Shown here one piece after another: positions 35,443 to 46,600 of a stretch of DNA of 64,000 bases. The translations under genes and the position numbers were made by a program. Location of the stretch: NCBI RefSeq assembly GCF_030936135.1, contig NC_082595.1, forward strand, positions 111,926,334 to 111,990,333, in the 5' to 3' direction. The DNA comes from Gavia stellata. Its lineage: Eukaryota > Chordata > Aves > Gaviiformes > Gaviidae. Position 1 is the stretch's first letter. Every line of letters starts with the position of its first letter. Below the pieces are notes generated by a model, which was given only the letters and a program-made list of their open reading frames with translations, did not search any database and was not told the DNA's origin.

Positions 35443-36966
35443 TACAACCGTTGTATACAAAAAAAGGACAGCTCGTGCCACAGTTGGAACAGTCTCCTCC
35501 ATCTCTTTCGCCCGCCGCCCTCTCCCGTTCTCCCCCCCAGGGCTCCGGGATCCGGGCGAGCATCTCGCGGCACAGGTAAAGAGGCATGGTTCCCTCCAGA
35601 CCCGAATCAGCGCTTGGAAAGCCTTGTCTGGCCATAGTGGAGACCAAACCCTCTGTCAGCATCAGGGTTGGAGGCCAATGAGGTGCCAGGGCATGGCGGC
35701 ACTGGGACCACTGCCTGCTGGCAACTGGGAGAGGAGGGGACTTCCCCACCCCCCCTGGCAGAAAGCAGACTCTCCACCTTCTCCCGCTGGGAAGGATCTC
35801 ACTGCAACCTCTCTGCTTCACTCACCCTCCCCAGAGGCAAAGATGACCCAGGGGATTGCACAGCAGCTCCCACAAAGCACCTCCTGGGCTGGCCATGAGC
35901 TGTTGGTTGGGTCCCAAACTGGTCTTCCTCCTGCCCTGGTGTCACCAGGAGGTGCCACCGCCGTCCCCAGGGGCTCCCTGTGGCTGTTGTCTTCTGCTCT
36001 CCGGAGGGGCATCTCCATCCCACCTCTGGCTCTCCAGCCTGGGCTCCCCCCGCTCCTCTTTCCCTCTTGTTTTTCCCCATCACGGTTTCCACAGCCCTTC
36101 CCTGTTTTCCTCTCCTGCTTTCACCTTCCATGGGGGTAATCTCCCCTTTCAAATAACCACCTCTAAAAGCTGATGGCTTTCCAGCTGCTCTACAGCAGAA
36201 AAGGGATTTCATCCAAGCATTCCCATAAAGACGATTCTCAGGAGGTTCTTACAAAAAAAAAGCAGCTCTTTGGGAAGTCACGGAGCTTTTCCGTTTCACC
36301 CTTGAAAAGGATCATCAGAGTCTCCTACAGCCGGATAAATCCTTTGGAGCAAGCTAGCCTCCCTCTCTGACCACCGCCAATGAGGGGAGGGGGTCTCTTC
36401 TCCCCCTTCCCCAAAATGGTTCTGTGAGGTCCATGGGCAAATAACACCCACTCCGGGCAAGAGGCCCTGAGTCCAGACAGGGAAAAGGGAGGGAGGGACA
36501 CCAAGAGATGCCGCTGCCTATCAATGGGGTGGGATGGAGGAGAAGAAGGAAGCCGGAGGGATGCCCACCTGCCCTCCCTGCCTGCCCAGCACCAAATTAA
36601 AGTCACACACAACGCACATTCCCCCCCCTCTTCCCTCCCCACCCGCTCTGTCCCCCCCCATGGCTTTTCCCTGGGGGGGCACCTCCTCCGCTTCGCCAGC
36701 CCTTGGCTGTCTCCTCCAGACCTGGTTGACGGGCGGCTCATGAGACCCACCAAGGTGGGCAGCCCGAAGCCAGCACCCTCCCACCCACCCTCCCTCCTTT
36801 CTCCTCCCTCCCCACCCTCCCCCAAACGAATAGGATGGCTTCACTGGTCAACTCTTTACATTCACGAACAAAGAAAGCAGAGGAACGTCCACCCTTCGAC
36901 CATCCGACGTTGCGCTGCGGCAGCCTCCGCCACCTCCCCAGAGCTGTCAGTCCAACCATCGCCTCT

Positions 36967-37026
36967 TTACCTGGAGGCTTCTTCCTTGAGCTCCTTGTTT
37001 TTCCTCACTTCTTCCGCGTGTTTGTC
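36967..37026 (-). CDS. STMN4: STMN4 last coding exon
   Basis: Codes [19 protein letters not shown] and TAA. Acceptor CCTCCCACAG, phase 0. Confidence 0.95.
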   Translation of the reverse strand, partial: DKHAEEVRKNKELKEEASR

Positions 37027-39853
37027 CTGTGGGAGGGGGGTAGGAGGGAAGGAGGGGGGGACACGCATTAGCTGGACGGACTTCGGGGTCCCCACGGGCG
37101 GGCCAGCGGCTTCGGAGGGGTTCGAAGGCACGAGGGCGTTCGTGAGGTTCATCCCCCGAGGGACACCACCGATGGGTCAACAGCGTCCTCTCCTCCCCTG
37201 GGGTGTGTTAAGGACTGTGGAGGCACTCAGGGACAGATTGTCCTCGCCCTCTAGCTAGGAGGTAGACGTCAACCAGACAGGATGGACCGGGAGACCCAAG
37301 GAGATGGGGTCAGCTCGGATTGTCCTTCATTATCTCGTGCTCTCTGCCTCTGACCCAAGGCTAGCTGAGGCGCTTGGAGAAGGGCACTGGGCGAGCTCCT
37401 TGCAGAAGGGATGTTTTGGAGGGAGCTGGAGGTGGTGAGGGTGGGACCTTCCGTGCTGAGGTTGGGAACAGACCTGCTTCGGGGAGAGAGAAGAGGTCTG
37501 CACAGGCTGGCAGGGTGGAAGCATCTCCTAGCATGGCAGCACGGACCCCTCCAGCTCCGCCGGGGAGCTGACGGCTCCATGGCCTCGGGGGAAGGGACCA
37601 GGGGAAGATCTGCCACCCGAGAGGTGGAAAAATTGCAAGCAGTGGGTCAAGGCCATCACGGTGGGACATGGGGAAAGCAAAGGCTTTGCATGTCTGTGGT
37701 CAAGTCACGGGTCCCAGCTCTCCACCCACCGACCACTCGTAAGCCTACGGACACGTCAGGGTCGGTGGGTCCCCGGGTAGGACCCCCCCCCCACCCCAGG
37801 TGGGACGTTGCGTTTGGGTATTGCTGCATGGTGGGAGGGGAAGAGGGGTGCCCCCTTTGGTGGTGTCCCCAGGGGGTAATGCCATCTCAAGAGTACGCAG
37901 GGTGCCCGGGTGTCCTGTGACACCCTCCTGGACCAGTGTCCCAGCACATCCCCCCCCCGCCTCCTCGCCAGGCTCTCACCTTCTCCTGCAAGCGCTCCAG
38001 CATGGCCGCTAAATGGGCCTCGCGGTTCTCCTTGTTGGACTCCATCTTCTGTGCCAGCTTCTCTTTGGCCATTTTGATGAAGTTGTTGTTCTCCTCGATG
38101 GCCTTCTGGATGACCTCCCGCTCGTGCTCCCGCTTCTCCGCCAGATGCTTCAGCAGCTCAGCCTCCTGGTACTGCATGGGCAAAGCGGACACGATGGCCA
38201 TGTGGACCCGTGGGTCCCTTCCCCTCCTGGCCAAAACCGCCTCCTCCAAACTCAGCGACATCCCCAAAGGTGGGTGGACCTTGCTGAGCACCCCAAGGGC
38301 AAGGCAGCATGTCCCCATGGCACTTCTCCATGCTGCAGTGCTGTGCACGAGCTGCTGGACCTACCTTCCTCCTCTCCTCCGCCGCCTCCAGCTTCTTCTG
38401 GATCTCCTCCAGGGACGGGTCACGCCGCCGGGGCAGGGAAGCGTTGAACTCAGGGATGCCGTCGAACGACGGGGGCTTCAGGATGACCTCGAAGGACTGC
38501 CCCGAGGTGCGCTTGTTGAGCTCAATGACTTCCATGTCGGAGATGACGCACCAGGTGAGGTCTACCGTGTCTGCTGGGAGAGGGGCATGGGCTGACCGCC
38601 AGCATGAGTGCATCCCACCCCATCAGGCAAACCATCTTGGGGTCCCGCACCTGCAGCCCCCCCAGTGTGCCACCAACTTCCCCGGTCTCCATGGGTTTCA
38701 CCCAAATCCCCGCACCCCGTATGCAGCGCTGCTGTTCAGCCCCAACGTCATGGGTTGGGGTAGGGATGCCAAGACACCCATCAAGGAGGCCGAGCTGGGA
38801 ATATTTGGGCGAGCTGAGGGGCAGAGCATCCCCCCGAGGGAGGGGAGAGCAAGCAGGGCAGCATTCAGCCCTGCTTTGAGGACTGGGAATGGGACCATGA
38901 AACCCCGTTCCAGCTGTAGACCCCCCCGCAGCTATCCGGGAGGAGCCCCCCAAGGCTGGGCATCCCGCTCCGCCACCGCTGTCGTCTCTGGACCCACTGA
39001 CATGAATCAGTCTGAATCACCAGGCACTGTCAGCCTAAAAATACTAAGCCCACGCCTGGCGCTTCGTGCAGTGGAGCCACGACAGAGGGGGACTGCGGGG
39101 CTGCCCGAGTGTCCCCCCCAACCCCGACCCGGCCCCCTGCTTCCAGCTTGCGCCAGCAAACTGTGGAGCCACCCCTCTTGGTTTGAGGGTAACCCCTCTC
39201 ATACTAACGGGGGGTCTACAGTCCCCCACAGCCCCCACTATTCATGCACCCCTTGGATGTGGGTGGGCAGTGGGCTCCTACCTTCATACGTGTACGCCGG
39301 TTTGTTCAGGGGGTCCGAGAGGAAGCAGGAGCAAAAGAGGGAGACGAGAGGCAGCTCCTTCATCTTCTCTTTGTAAGCTGGGAAGAAATGGTGGGATTGG
39401 GGTCAGAGGGGTGGGGGGTCCTGCCAGGCATCCAGAGCAGGAGCTGCCACATGCCAGGGAAGTGCTGGGACAGGGAAGGTGGCTGGCACCAAAGTTTGCC
39501 CGGATATCACAAAGAGGGTGATCTGGGTGGGGGAAGCAAGGCATGCAAGGGGGAAACTGAGGCACGCAGAGGTGGGGTGCTTTACTGATGGCCACATGGG
39601 TCATGTCTCTCCTTGTATGTTAACCACATCCACCACCCCTTGCCTGTCACCGCTGGGATGCCCTGAGTGTCCCAGGGCAGGGGTTAGCCCAGGGCAGATC
39701 CATCCCCAGGGTGGTTTGGATGGGGCCCCACTCAAACTAGGGGTGCCCCAGCATGGGGTAAGTGCCAGCGTTGGGTTCATGGGGTTGGGTGAGCCGTGCT
39801 GTCCCCTGTCCCCACGCGTGACCCTGTGATGGTGCCGTACCAGCCAGAGTCAT
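36967..39853 (-). CDS. STMN4: Stathmin-4 (RB3), five coding exons
   Basis: Neuronal stathmin-family phosphoprotein that sequesters tubulin dimers and is anchored to Golgi and vesicle membranes. Exons 39841-39853, 39282-39377, 38365-38573, 37980-38171 and 36967-37026 join with consistent phases to 189 residues, the usual RB3 length. The N terminus ([19 protein letters not shown]) carries Cys20 and Cys22, the palmitoylation pair of membrane-anchored stathmins. The stathmin-like domain starts around residue 48 with [20 protein letters not shown], followed by the proline-rich hinge ([18 protein letters not shown]) and a long amphipathic helix that binds two tubulins. STMN2 and STMN3 are paralogues, but the MTLAAYKEK start and the [11 protein letters not shown] segment fit STMN4. 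In human STMN4 is next to TRIM35, as here. Confidence 0.97.
37980..38171 (-). CDS. STMN4: STMN4 exon 5 (main helix)
   Basis: Codes 64 residues from [13 protein letters not shown] to MLERLQEK, the long tubulin-binding helix. Phase 0 at both ends; donor GTGAGA. Confidence 0.96.
38365..38573 (-). CDS. STMN4: STMN4 exon 4 (start of stathmin-like domain)
   Basis: Runs from [15 protein letters not shown] to [11 protein letters not shown]. It enters in phase 1, with the split Ala codon shared with exon 3, and leaves in phase 0 at the donor GTAGGT. Confidence 0.96.
39282..39377 (-). CDS. STMN4: STMN4 exon 3 (membrane-anchor region)
   Basis: Codes [18 protein letters not shown] then [13 protein letters not shown]. 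It contains the two palmitoylation-type cysteines. Acceptor TTTCTTCCCAG. Confidence 0.95.
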
Positions 39854-39898
39854 GGCGCGACAATCCTCGGGCGTCTGCAGCAAGAGCGTTCCTGGGAC
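39841..39898 (-). CDS. STMN4: STMN4 exon 2 with the start codon
   Basis: The last 13 bases code MTLA plus one base. The ATG (39853-39851) has G at -3, a good context. An acceptor (CCTCCCCCAG) at 39899 shows this is an internal exon, so the transcript begins farther upstream. Confidence 0.85.
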
Positions 39899-40059
39899 CT
39901 GGGGGAGGAAAGAGCCAGGATCAGTGTGGGGTGTCCCGGGGGCTGGGGGCATCGCCCGGCCCTGCCCACCCACACCTGCCCATTGCGGGGTGTCCTGGGG
40001 CTGGGGGCATCACCCGGCCCTGCCTGTCCCCTGCAGGCAGTGGGACAGCTGCCCACAGA

Positions 40060-40545
40060 CGCTGGGGTGGTGTGACGGGCACGCACTGGTGCGGCGCGAG
40101 GGACACGCTGGTGTGATGGGCACACAGATGTGGTGTGACGTGATGGGTACGTGCTGTTGGGATGGGCACAGGCTGGTGTGATGTGATGGGCACACGCTGG
40201 CCTGTTGTGATGGGCGCGCACTGGTGCGATGTGATGGGGATGCGGTGGTGTGGTGGGCACACAGATGTGGTGTGATGAGGTGGGTACGTGCTGTTGGGAT
40301 GGGCATACACTGGTATGATGTGATGGGCACATGCTGGTGTGATGGGCACCCACTGGGACCATGTGATGGGCACAGACTGGTGTAGTGCAATGGGCACATG
40401 CTGGTGCGATGGGCACAGACTGGTGCGATGGGCACCCACTGGGATGATGTGATGGGCACAGATTGGTGCGATGGGCACATGCTGGTGTGATGGGCATGGA
40501 CTGGTGTGGTGTGATGGGCACAGACTGGGACGATGGCAGCAGGCG
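40060..40545. repeat. Minisatellite, about 18-21 bp unit
   Basis: Roughly two dozen imperfect copies of a unit like GTGATGGGCACACGCTGGT in the first STMN4 intron. Several frames stay open across it on both strands, so it produces false protein-like frames. Confidence 0.9.
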
Positions 40546-40607
40546 GTGGGGTGCGCCTGGCACACACAGCCCTTCCCTGCTCAGAGCTGCCCGACACCTG
40601 CACAACC

Positions 40608-40702
40608 CACACGTGTGCACACGTGTGCACACATGTGCCGGCAGCAGTGTGCACACACACATGCACACACATGAGCACACACACGAGAGCACACACACCC
40701 CC
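40608..40702. repeat. CA/TG-rich simple repeat
   Basis: Interrupted ACACGTGTGCAC and CACACA units directly beside the minisatellite. Confidence 0.85.
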
Positions 40703-41416
40703 CACGGACAAGTGTGACCCCTTTGCACAGCCTCTGCTGTCACCCAAGGCCACCCCTGCTGCTGCCCTCACTTGTGTCTAGAGAGCGCCAGTCCTCAGCT
40801 CACCCTTTGCCAGATCACACACAGATGGGCTGAGGCACCGGGACCCTCTCCTGCACCCCACAGGGACCCTCTCCAGGGGTCTCTGTGGTTATGGGTCAGG
40901 CATGGGGGCCTCCCCGGGACCCCTGTCTCCGGGGTGCAAAGTCCCAGGGTGAGTGCAGGACCTGGCATGGGTCGGCAACACCCAGAGACTCGTTAAATCC
41001 CAGGTAAGCCGGGTCTGTCCCTCTTTCCCAGGTTTTCTGGGGGACACAAACAGGGTGTCGGTGGCATCAGAGGGGTTTCCTGGTGGAAATGCCCTTCCCG
41101 GCTGTGCCAAAACGGGGACTGAGTTTGGTTTTTGGGATTATTCACGGCTTTTGTTCCTAAGGGGGTGTGGGGGGAAATTCTTTCTTTAAAAGAGGGGTTC
41201 TTAAATCCTTGCAGCCCCCCAGGGAAGGGGGACAGGGGGACCCCCCCACTGTGAGCATCCTGGGGCCGTCAGGGCACTGCCAGCTCCCGCAGCAGCAACA
41301 GACCCCAACCCAACTCAACCTGGGGGGTCCTGAGAAATCCCAACTCCTCGTCCCCCGTCCTGCTGAGATCTGACACGGGAATCACTCAAATAACCTGCCT
41401 GCAGCTGCCAGGATTT

Positions 41417-41433
41417 GGGGGGGGGGGGGGGGG
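41417..41433. repeat. Poly-G run
   Basis: About 17 consecutive G in the first STMN4 intron. The length may be imprecise because such runs are hard to sequence. Confidence 0.75.
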
Positions 41434-42949
41434 ACAGGGACAAAATGTGGGGACACCCTGCTGGGGACACTTTTCCCGGAGATGTCCCCCTCTTTTAGGT
41501 GACCCCCTGGAGCCAGGGCTGGTCGGGTTTGGGGGTTACCCAGGGGTGTACCCCCACCCAGGGCTTTCCTCTTCTCCTGGCTGAAGGGTTTTGCCCTAGC
41601 TGGCTCTTGCCAAGTGTGGTGCCAAGGCAGGGTGGGGATGCTCTGATGGCTCGTGTGCCGACACGAGGCTGTGCCTGGAGCTCTGACAGCCCGGCTGGAA
41701 GCTGCCTGCATGCAAGCAGGCGGCTGAAAGCATCTGCCTTCCTCGCGCCTCCCTGCTCCTTGCGTTACCACCCCAAATCCTCGTTTTCCCTGGGCTATCC
41801 TCGTTTTCCCTGGGCTTGCGGGCAGGACCTGGATGCATTTCATGGTACGGAAACCCTTCCTCCAGGCATTCACGACCCGGCTGGAGGGTAAAATGCAGAG
41901 ATCACCCATCAGACCCAGAACGGGGAGAAGGATGGGGTCCATTCCGGGAGGTGCCACCAGCTGGAGGGGAGAAGTGGGTGGTGGGCTGCCAGCCCCACTC
42001 CTCCTCGCTGGATGAAGATTCCGTTCAAGGTGTTTGGAGGCTCCTCCAAGAGGGAAACCCCTCCCTGCTGAGCTCCATTCCCGCTCTGCTTCCCAGCCCG
42101 GGTGCCCCCCGACCAGCACGCCCAGCCCAAGGGGAGCGGGGTGTGGTTGGGGCCCTGCCGCTGCTGTCACCCCCAGGCTGAAACCTCGCTCAAACCCTCA
42201 GTGCCGAGAGGCTGTGGGAGACGATCCTGCCCCCAGCGAGGCACACATGGGGCAGGGAGGGGGCCCGATCCGACCCCAAAGGGCTGCAACCTGGTTTCAC
42301 ACCCTGATCTCCACTCTAGATCCCCTGAAATGGTGGGGACCCCCCCATCTCCCATCTCCTTCCCTGGAAGAAGCACCCAGCAATGGAGAGGGGGGATGGA
42401 GGAGGGGAGGGGGCTCCCTGCTCCCTCCCTTGAAGCTTGCCAAGCGATGGGTGCTCCCCCCCCCACGCTTCTCCGGGGGAGAGGCAGGATGGCAGCCGCC
42501 TCCTCCCTCCCTCCCCCTCGCTTTTCCCCCTCCCTGGAATAAATATTTCAGCTCCTGCTGAGAGCAGGTCACCTCCGCCACCATCAATAATTCAGGCTGG
42601 CCCTGCCCTCCGGGGGGGCTCCGCGCCCCTGCACCCCCATTTGGGGGGGGGGGGGCTCCAGGCGAGGCGACGCACCCCTCGCGAGGATGCTGGGGGTGCG
42701 GGTCCCCCCCCGCACCCCGGGATGCTGGGGCGAGGCGGAGGGTGCTGAGCCCCATCCCTGCACCCCCCCGCACCGTCCCGCGTGGCAGGGCAGGATGAGG
42801 CCCGCCGGGGTGCGGAGCGAGGGGGGTAGGAGGGGGCGCGGGGAGGGTCTCCAGCAGCCCGAGGAGGGGGGGGAAGAAACCCCCCCGGGTAATTCCCGCT
42901 GTGCAGGAGGGTGGAAAACGCCCCGCCGGGGGGGGTCCGTGCCTGCTCG

Positions 42950-43030
42950 GGGCGGGGGTACCCCCCCCAAAAGGGACGGGGGTACCCCCCCCAAAAGGGA
43001 CGGGGGTACCCCCCCAAAAGGGACGGGGGC
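42950..43030. repeat. 24-bp tandem repeat next to STMN4 exon 1
   Basis: Three to four copies of a unit like GGGACGGGGGTACCCCCC followed by CCAAAA, with small length changes in the C-run. Confidence 0.85.
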
Positions 43031-43242
43031 GCGGGGATGGGCTGGGGGCTGCCCCGGGACGGCGGGGGAGGATGCTGGTGGGATGGGGAGGGGGACAAAG
43101 AGGGGTATCGCGGCCAGAGAGCGACATCCAGGGACCCCCTGAAAAAATCCCCCCCCCAACCCCTCCCCAAAAACTTTTCAACCCGTCGCCTTCCAAAAAA
43201 CACACCCCCCCCCCATCAACCAAGCCCCCCCCAGACACTCAC

Positions 43243-43300
43243 CCCACCGCCGGCGCTTGGGCTGCTTCTCCGCGCTCTCCGGGCTCATTTAACGCGGGCG
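43243..43300 (-). other. STMN4: Probable STMN4 exon 1 with an upstream reading frame
   Basis: A clean donor (GGTGGG before GTGAGT) ends at 43243, just downstream of a CpG-rich promoter, and pairs naturally with the acceptor of the ATG-bearing exon. An ATG at 43288-43286 opens a frame (MSPESAEKQPKRRRW) that is not in frame with STMN4. The transcription start is not known, so this ATG may or may not be in the mRNA. Confidence 0.55.
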
Positions 43301-43620
43301 CGGGGGTCTGCGCGGAGCATCACTCCCGGGGGGCCCCCCGCGCCCCCCATGACATCACCTCCCCGGCCCGCCATTGGCGCAGCCGCGGGGCCGCCGCTGA
43401 TTGGTCCGGGGACTGTGCGAACCGGGTACCAGCCCGGTGACATCACGCCGAGCAGCTATTTTCGGGTTGGGCCTGGGGGGGGGGGGGAAAGAGGGGGGGA
43501 TAAAAAAACATAAAAAAAATTAAAAAAAATTATAAAAGCGACGGGGGGGGCTGGAGGGGGGGGGCGAGGGGACGGATTCGGCCCCAAAAGGGGGTTTTGG
43601 GGGGGTTACGGGGGGGGTGA
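43301..43620 (-). promoter_or_regulatory. STMN4: STMN4 CpG-rich promoter
   Basis: Contains two TGACATCA motifs (43350-43357, 43438-43445; CRE/AP-1-like) and two ATTGG boxes (43373-43377, 43400-43404; CCAAT on the gene strand) placed symmetrically between them. Very G-rich DNA continues to about 43620. No TATA box was seen. Promoter function is inferred from position upstream of exon 1. Confidence 0.6.
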
Positions 43621-46600
43621 TGGATCAAAAGGGCCGAGCGCATGGTGGAAAGCAAGCTTGGGCGCTCTGCTAGAGCAGGACAAAGCTGGAGAGTGACAAA
43701 GTGACAAAGAAGGGTGCCCTGGTGGCACCTCCAACGGGGCCAAACCGCCCCACCCCGCTCCCCTAGACCCCACACCAGCGGGGGCTGTGGGGTGTCCTCT
43801 CCACGCTGGGGAGCAATGGGGTGTCCTCTCCATCCTCCCAGGGCCAGGATGCGGCACGAGCCCGGCGTGATCCGTTCCCAGCCCCAAAGGCACGTGAGGA
43901 CTCGTTATCCTCCTACAAACCGGGCAACGGGAGCTCGGAGAGGCCGAGTCCCAGATCCCAAAACTATTTTGGTGCGATGCCGGGGCGAGCGGAGGTCCCC
44001 GGGGAGCCCCAGCAGAGCTAGGACATCTCTTAGGGCTGTGCCCTTCCCGTAAACCGACTCTCCTTCCCCCAGATCTGCTTCACCCTGGCCTATTTATCGC
44101 CGACGGCTGCGCCCGATGGTGATAAGAAGCCCGGCACCTCCGGGGAACCGGGTATATTTACGCACCAGTCTCCTCCATTACGCAATGAGCATCAGGGCGG
44201 CTGTGGGGAGGTGGTTCCCCCTGGAAAACAAATGTAGGGTGGCTTTGCAAAGCCTCGGGACACAGGGAAGGACAGGGTGACCCAGCTGGAAACGGGGCGG
44301 GGGGTGACATCGCCTGTGTCACACCGCAGCTCGTGGTGGGGCATCCGTAACACGTCCCGCTGAAACTCAACGGCACATCGCTTCCCTCCGAAAGGATCCT
44401 CTAATGCTCGGGTGATGAGCGATCCCCACGCCAGAGCCCCCGCCGGCTCGGCAGGGTTTGGGTGCCCAGGCAGGCGTGGGTGCCGTGGGTAGGGTGCCCA
44501 TGGGACGTGCGAGGAGCTGCAGAAGGAGCGGAGCCCGGCCCTGAGATGGAGTGGCCAAGGGGAGGAAAGGGTTGAGACATAGCAGCCAACTGGGGGACAA
44601 ACAGCCATTGTGGGGACCCACGTGGCCGCGGGACGGTCCCTGCCGCGGCTGGCACCGGGACACGTGGCACCCCACGGCGGGGGGTGCGGGGGGCTCTGCT
44701 CAAATGCTCCTTTGAGCTGCCCGTGGTCCAAGTTGGGGCACAAACCCCTCCCTGCCTCGCCGCGTTGACGGCCACAGTTTAGCTGCACGGCTGGCTGGGG
44801 TTGCTGGAGCCGGGGGAGATGCTGGGAGCCCTGGGGGGTCACGCCTGGAGGTGCCACCTTGTCCCCCAGCTCCACAGAACCAGCATTTGGGGGGGACGGA
44901 GCTTGGTTTCAGCTCTTAGAGCTCCTGTGTAAGGCTGTGGCTCTGGGGACACTCGATGGCCACCATCCCTAAGGGCTGTCACCCTCCACCCTGCAAAACC
45001 TCCAGCATGTGCTGGTTGAAACTAAACCAGGCGCAGAAAAAGGAGGCCGAGGAGATTTGGGTCTACCCAGGGCGATGGGGGCTGCGGGCTGCCATGGGCC
45101 ACCCCTTTCCCAGCCACACCAGTCCCCACCAAACCCTCCCCGGGGGGACAGCCTGGCGTGGGACCGTCTCCAGCGCAGGGGATGGCAGGAGGTGGCTGGG
45201 GGAGAGGTCGGCTGCGGAGCCAGGCTGGTGCTGGGGAGGAAAGGGCTCCGGCAGCGAGGGGAGGCCGCAGGAGAAGCGTCGGGCGAAGGGTTTGCCTTTT
45301 CCCGCGGTTGCAGCCTGCCGGCTTAGGGAAACTTGCTCGGCATCCCAGTGCCAGCTTCCAAACCCTTCCCAGGCACGGGTGGGAGAGACGAGGGAAATAT
45401 TTCGCCGCGGGCACGCGGCGCGTGGGACCCATCTGCAGCCCGTGGTCCGTCTGGGCTGGAGCACGAGGACGGCCATGAGGGAAGGTCCGTGTGTCCCGGG
45501 ATGCCCCTCTGCCGAGAGCGGGCGTCCGGGGGAGACCGTAGGGATGGGTGGGTGTATACGGTGTTTCTCCGAACCCTTTCCCATCCTTTATGCTCGGGAA
45601 CCCTCCGTGCTTGGGAGGGTTGCGGGGCTGGAGGTGGGACCTGCATCCCCCTCCCTTGATTCCTCTCCCAAGACATCTCCAGCCTCCCCCCAAAAGTTCC
45701 GTATCCGCAGATCCTTCAGGAAGAAGACCCACAGGTTTGGCCCTTTCTCATCCCAGAGGATTCCTGGCCCTGGGAAGAGCCGGTGGAGCAGCCAGCAGAT
45801 CCCGGCCGGGGCACAGGCTTTGTCCCGACCCGCCTGTCCCGGCGCTGGGGACCCGGGTGCAGGATCGGTCCCCAGGACCCCGCATCCTCCGGGCTGCCCG
45901 GGAGCTGCGGACACCCCGGGAAACCTCCGGGGGGGGGTCCCCACTTGTGCCCCCCCCCCCCACCCCTCCGGGATGCACTGCGCTGGCTGGTACCCGGGAG
46001 GGCTGGGGAGGGGGCGGGGAAAAGGTGCTGTCCACCCTCGGATTGGGCAGAAATGACATCATCACCCGGCTGTGAGCCAATGGGAGAGCCGCCTGCTTCT
46101 CCGAAATATCGCCCGTCCCTGTAAATGGGGGGGATGCTGCGGGGGGGGGGGGGTGAGTACAGCCTGATGGGGTGGGGGGGCTACACTGCAGCAGCCCCAG
46201 TCCTCCCCCGGTTGGATTCACGCCCCCTTCCCCCCCCAGATCTCGGGGAGCCCCACTCGCACCCCACACCCACCCGTGGGCCAGCGGAGCCCACCCGCCC
46301 CTCGCCGGGGAGCAGCGTGGGGATGGATGGGGATCGGGGTCCCGGGCACCCCGCAGGCTGGAGCAGGGCCCATCGCTCCCCGTCCTCGGCATGAGCAGCC
46401 AAAAGTGGTGCTAAAATAACAATAATAAGAACGATAACAATAATCATATTAATTAGGTCCTTCGAATTGCTGCAAGGAGGAAGGTTTGAGTTCGGAAAAA
46501 GGTCCTGCAAGTAACCGGCGTGTTCCAGGCGGGATGTCAGGCGTCGGGGAAGGATGCGACGGCTGCAGAGAAGAGTCCCGTGCAAAATCCACCTGCCCCT

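Noticed and set aside
39850-40771. Long His/Pro/Ala-rich minus-strand frames
   Set aside because: They are translations of the STMN4 intron minisatellite in two frames at once, so coding is unlikely.
42297-43440. Gly/Pro-rich frames on both strands near STMN4 exon 1
   Set aside because: GC-rich intron and promoter DNA with a 24-bp tandem repeat; mutually overlapping frames and no recognisable protein.
44956-46056. 366-codon plus-strand frame between STMN4 and TRIM35
   Set aside because: No domain, no splice or start support, and equally long overlapping antisense frames in GC-rich DNA.
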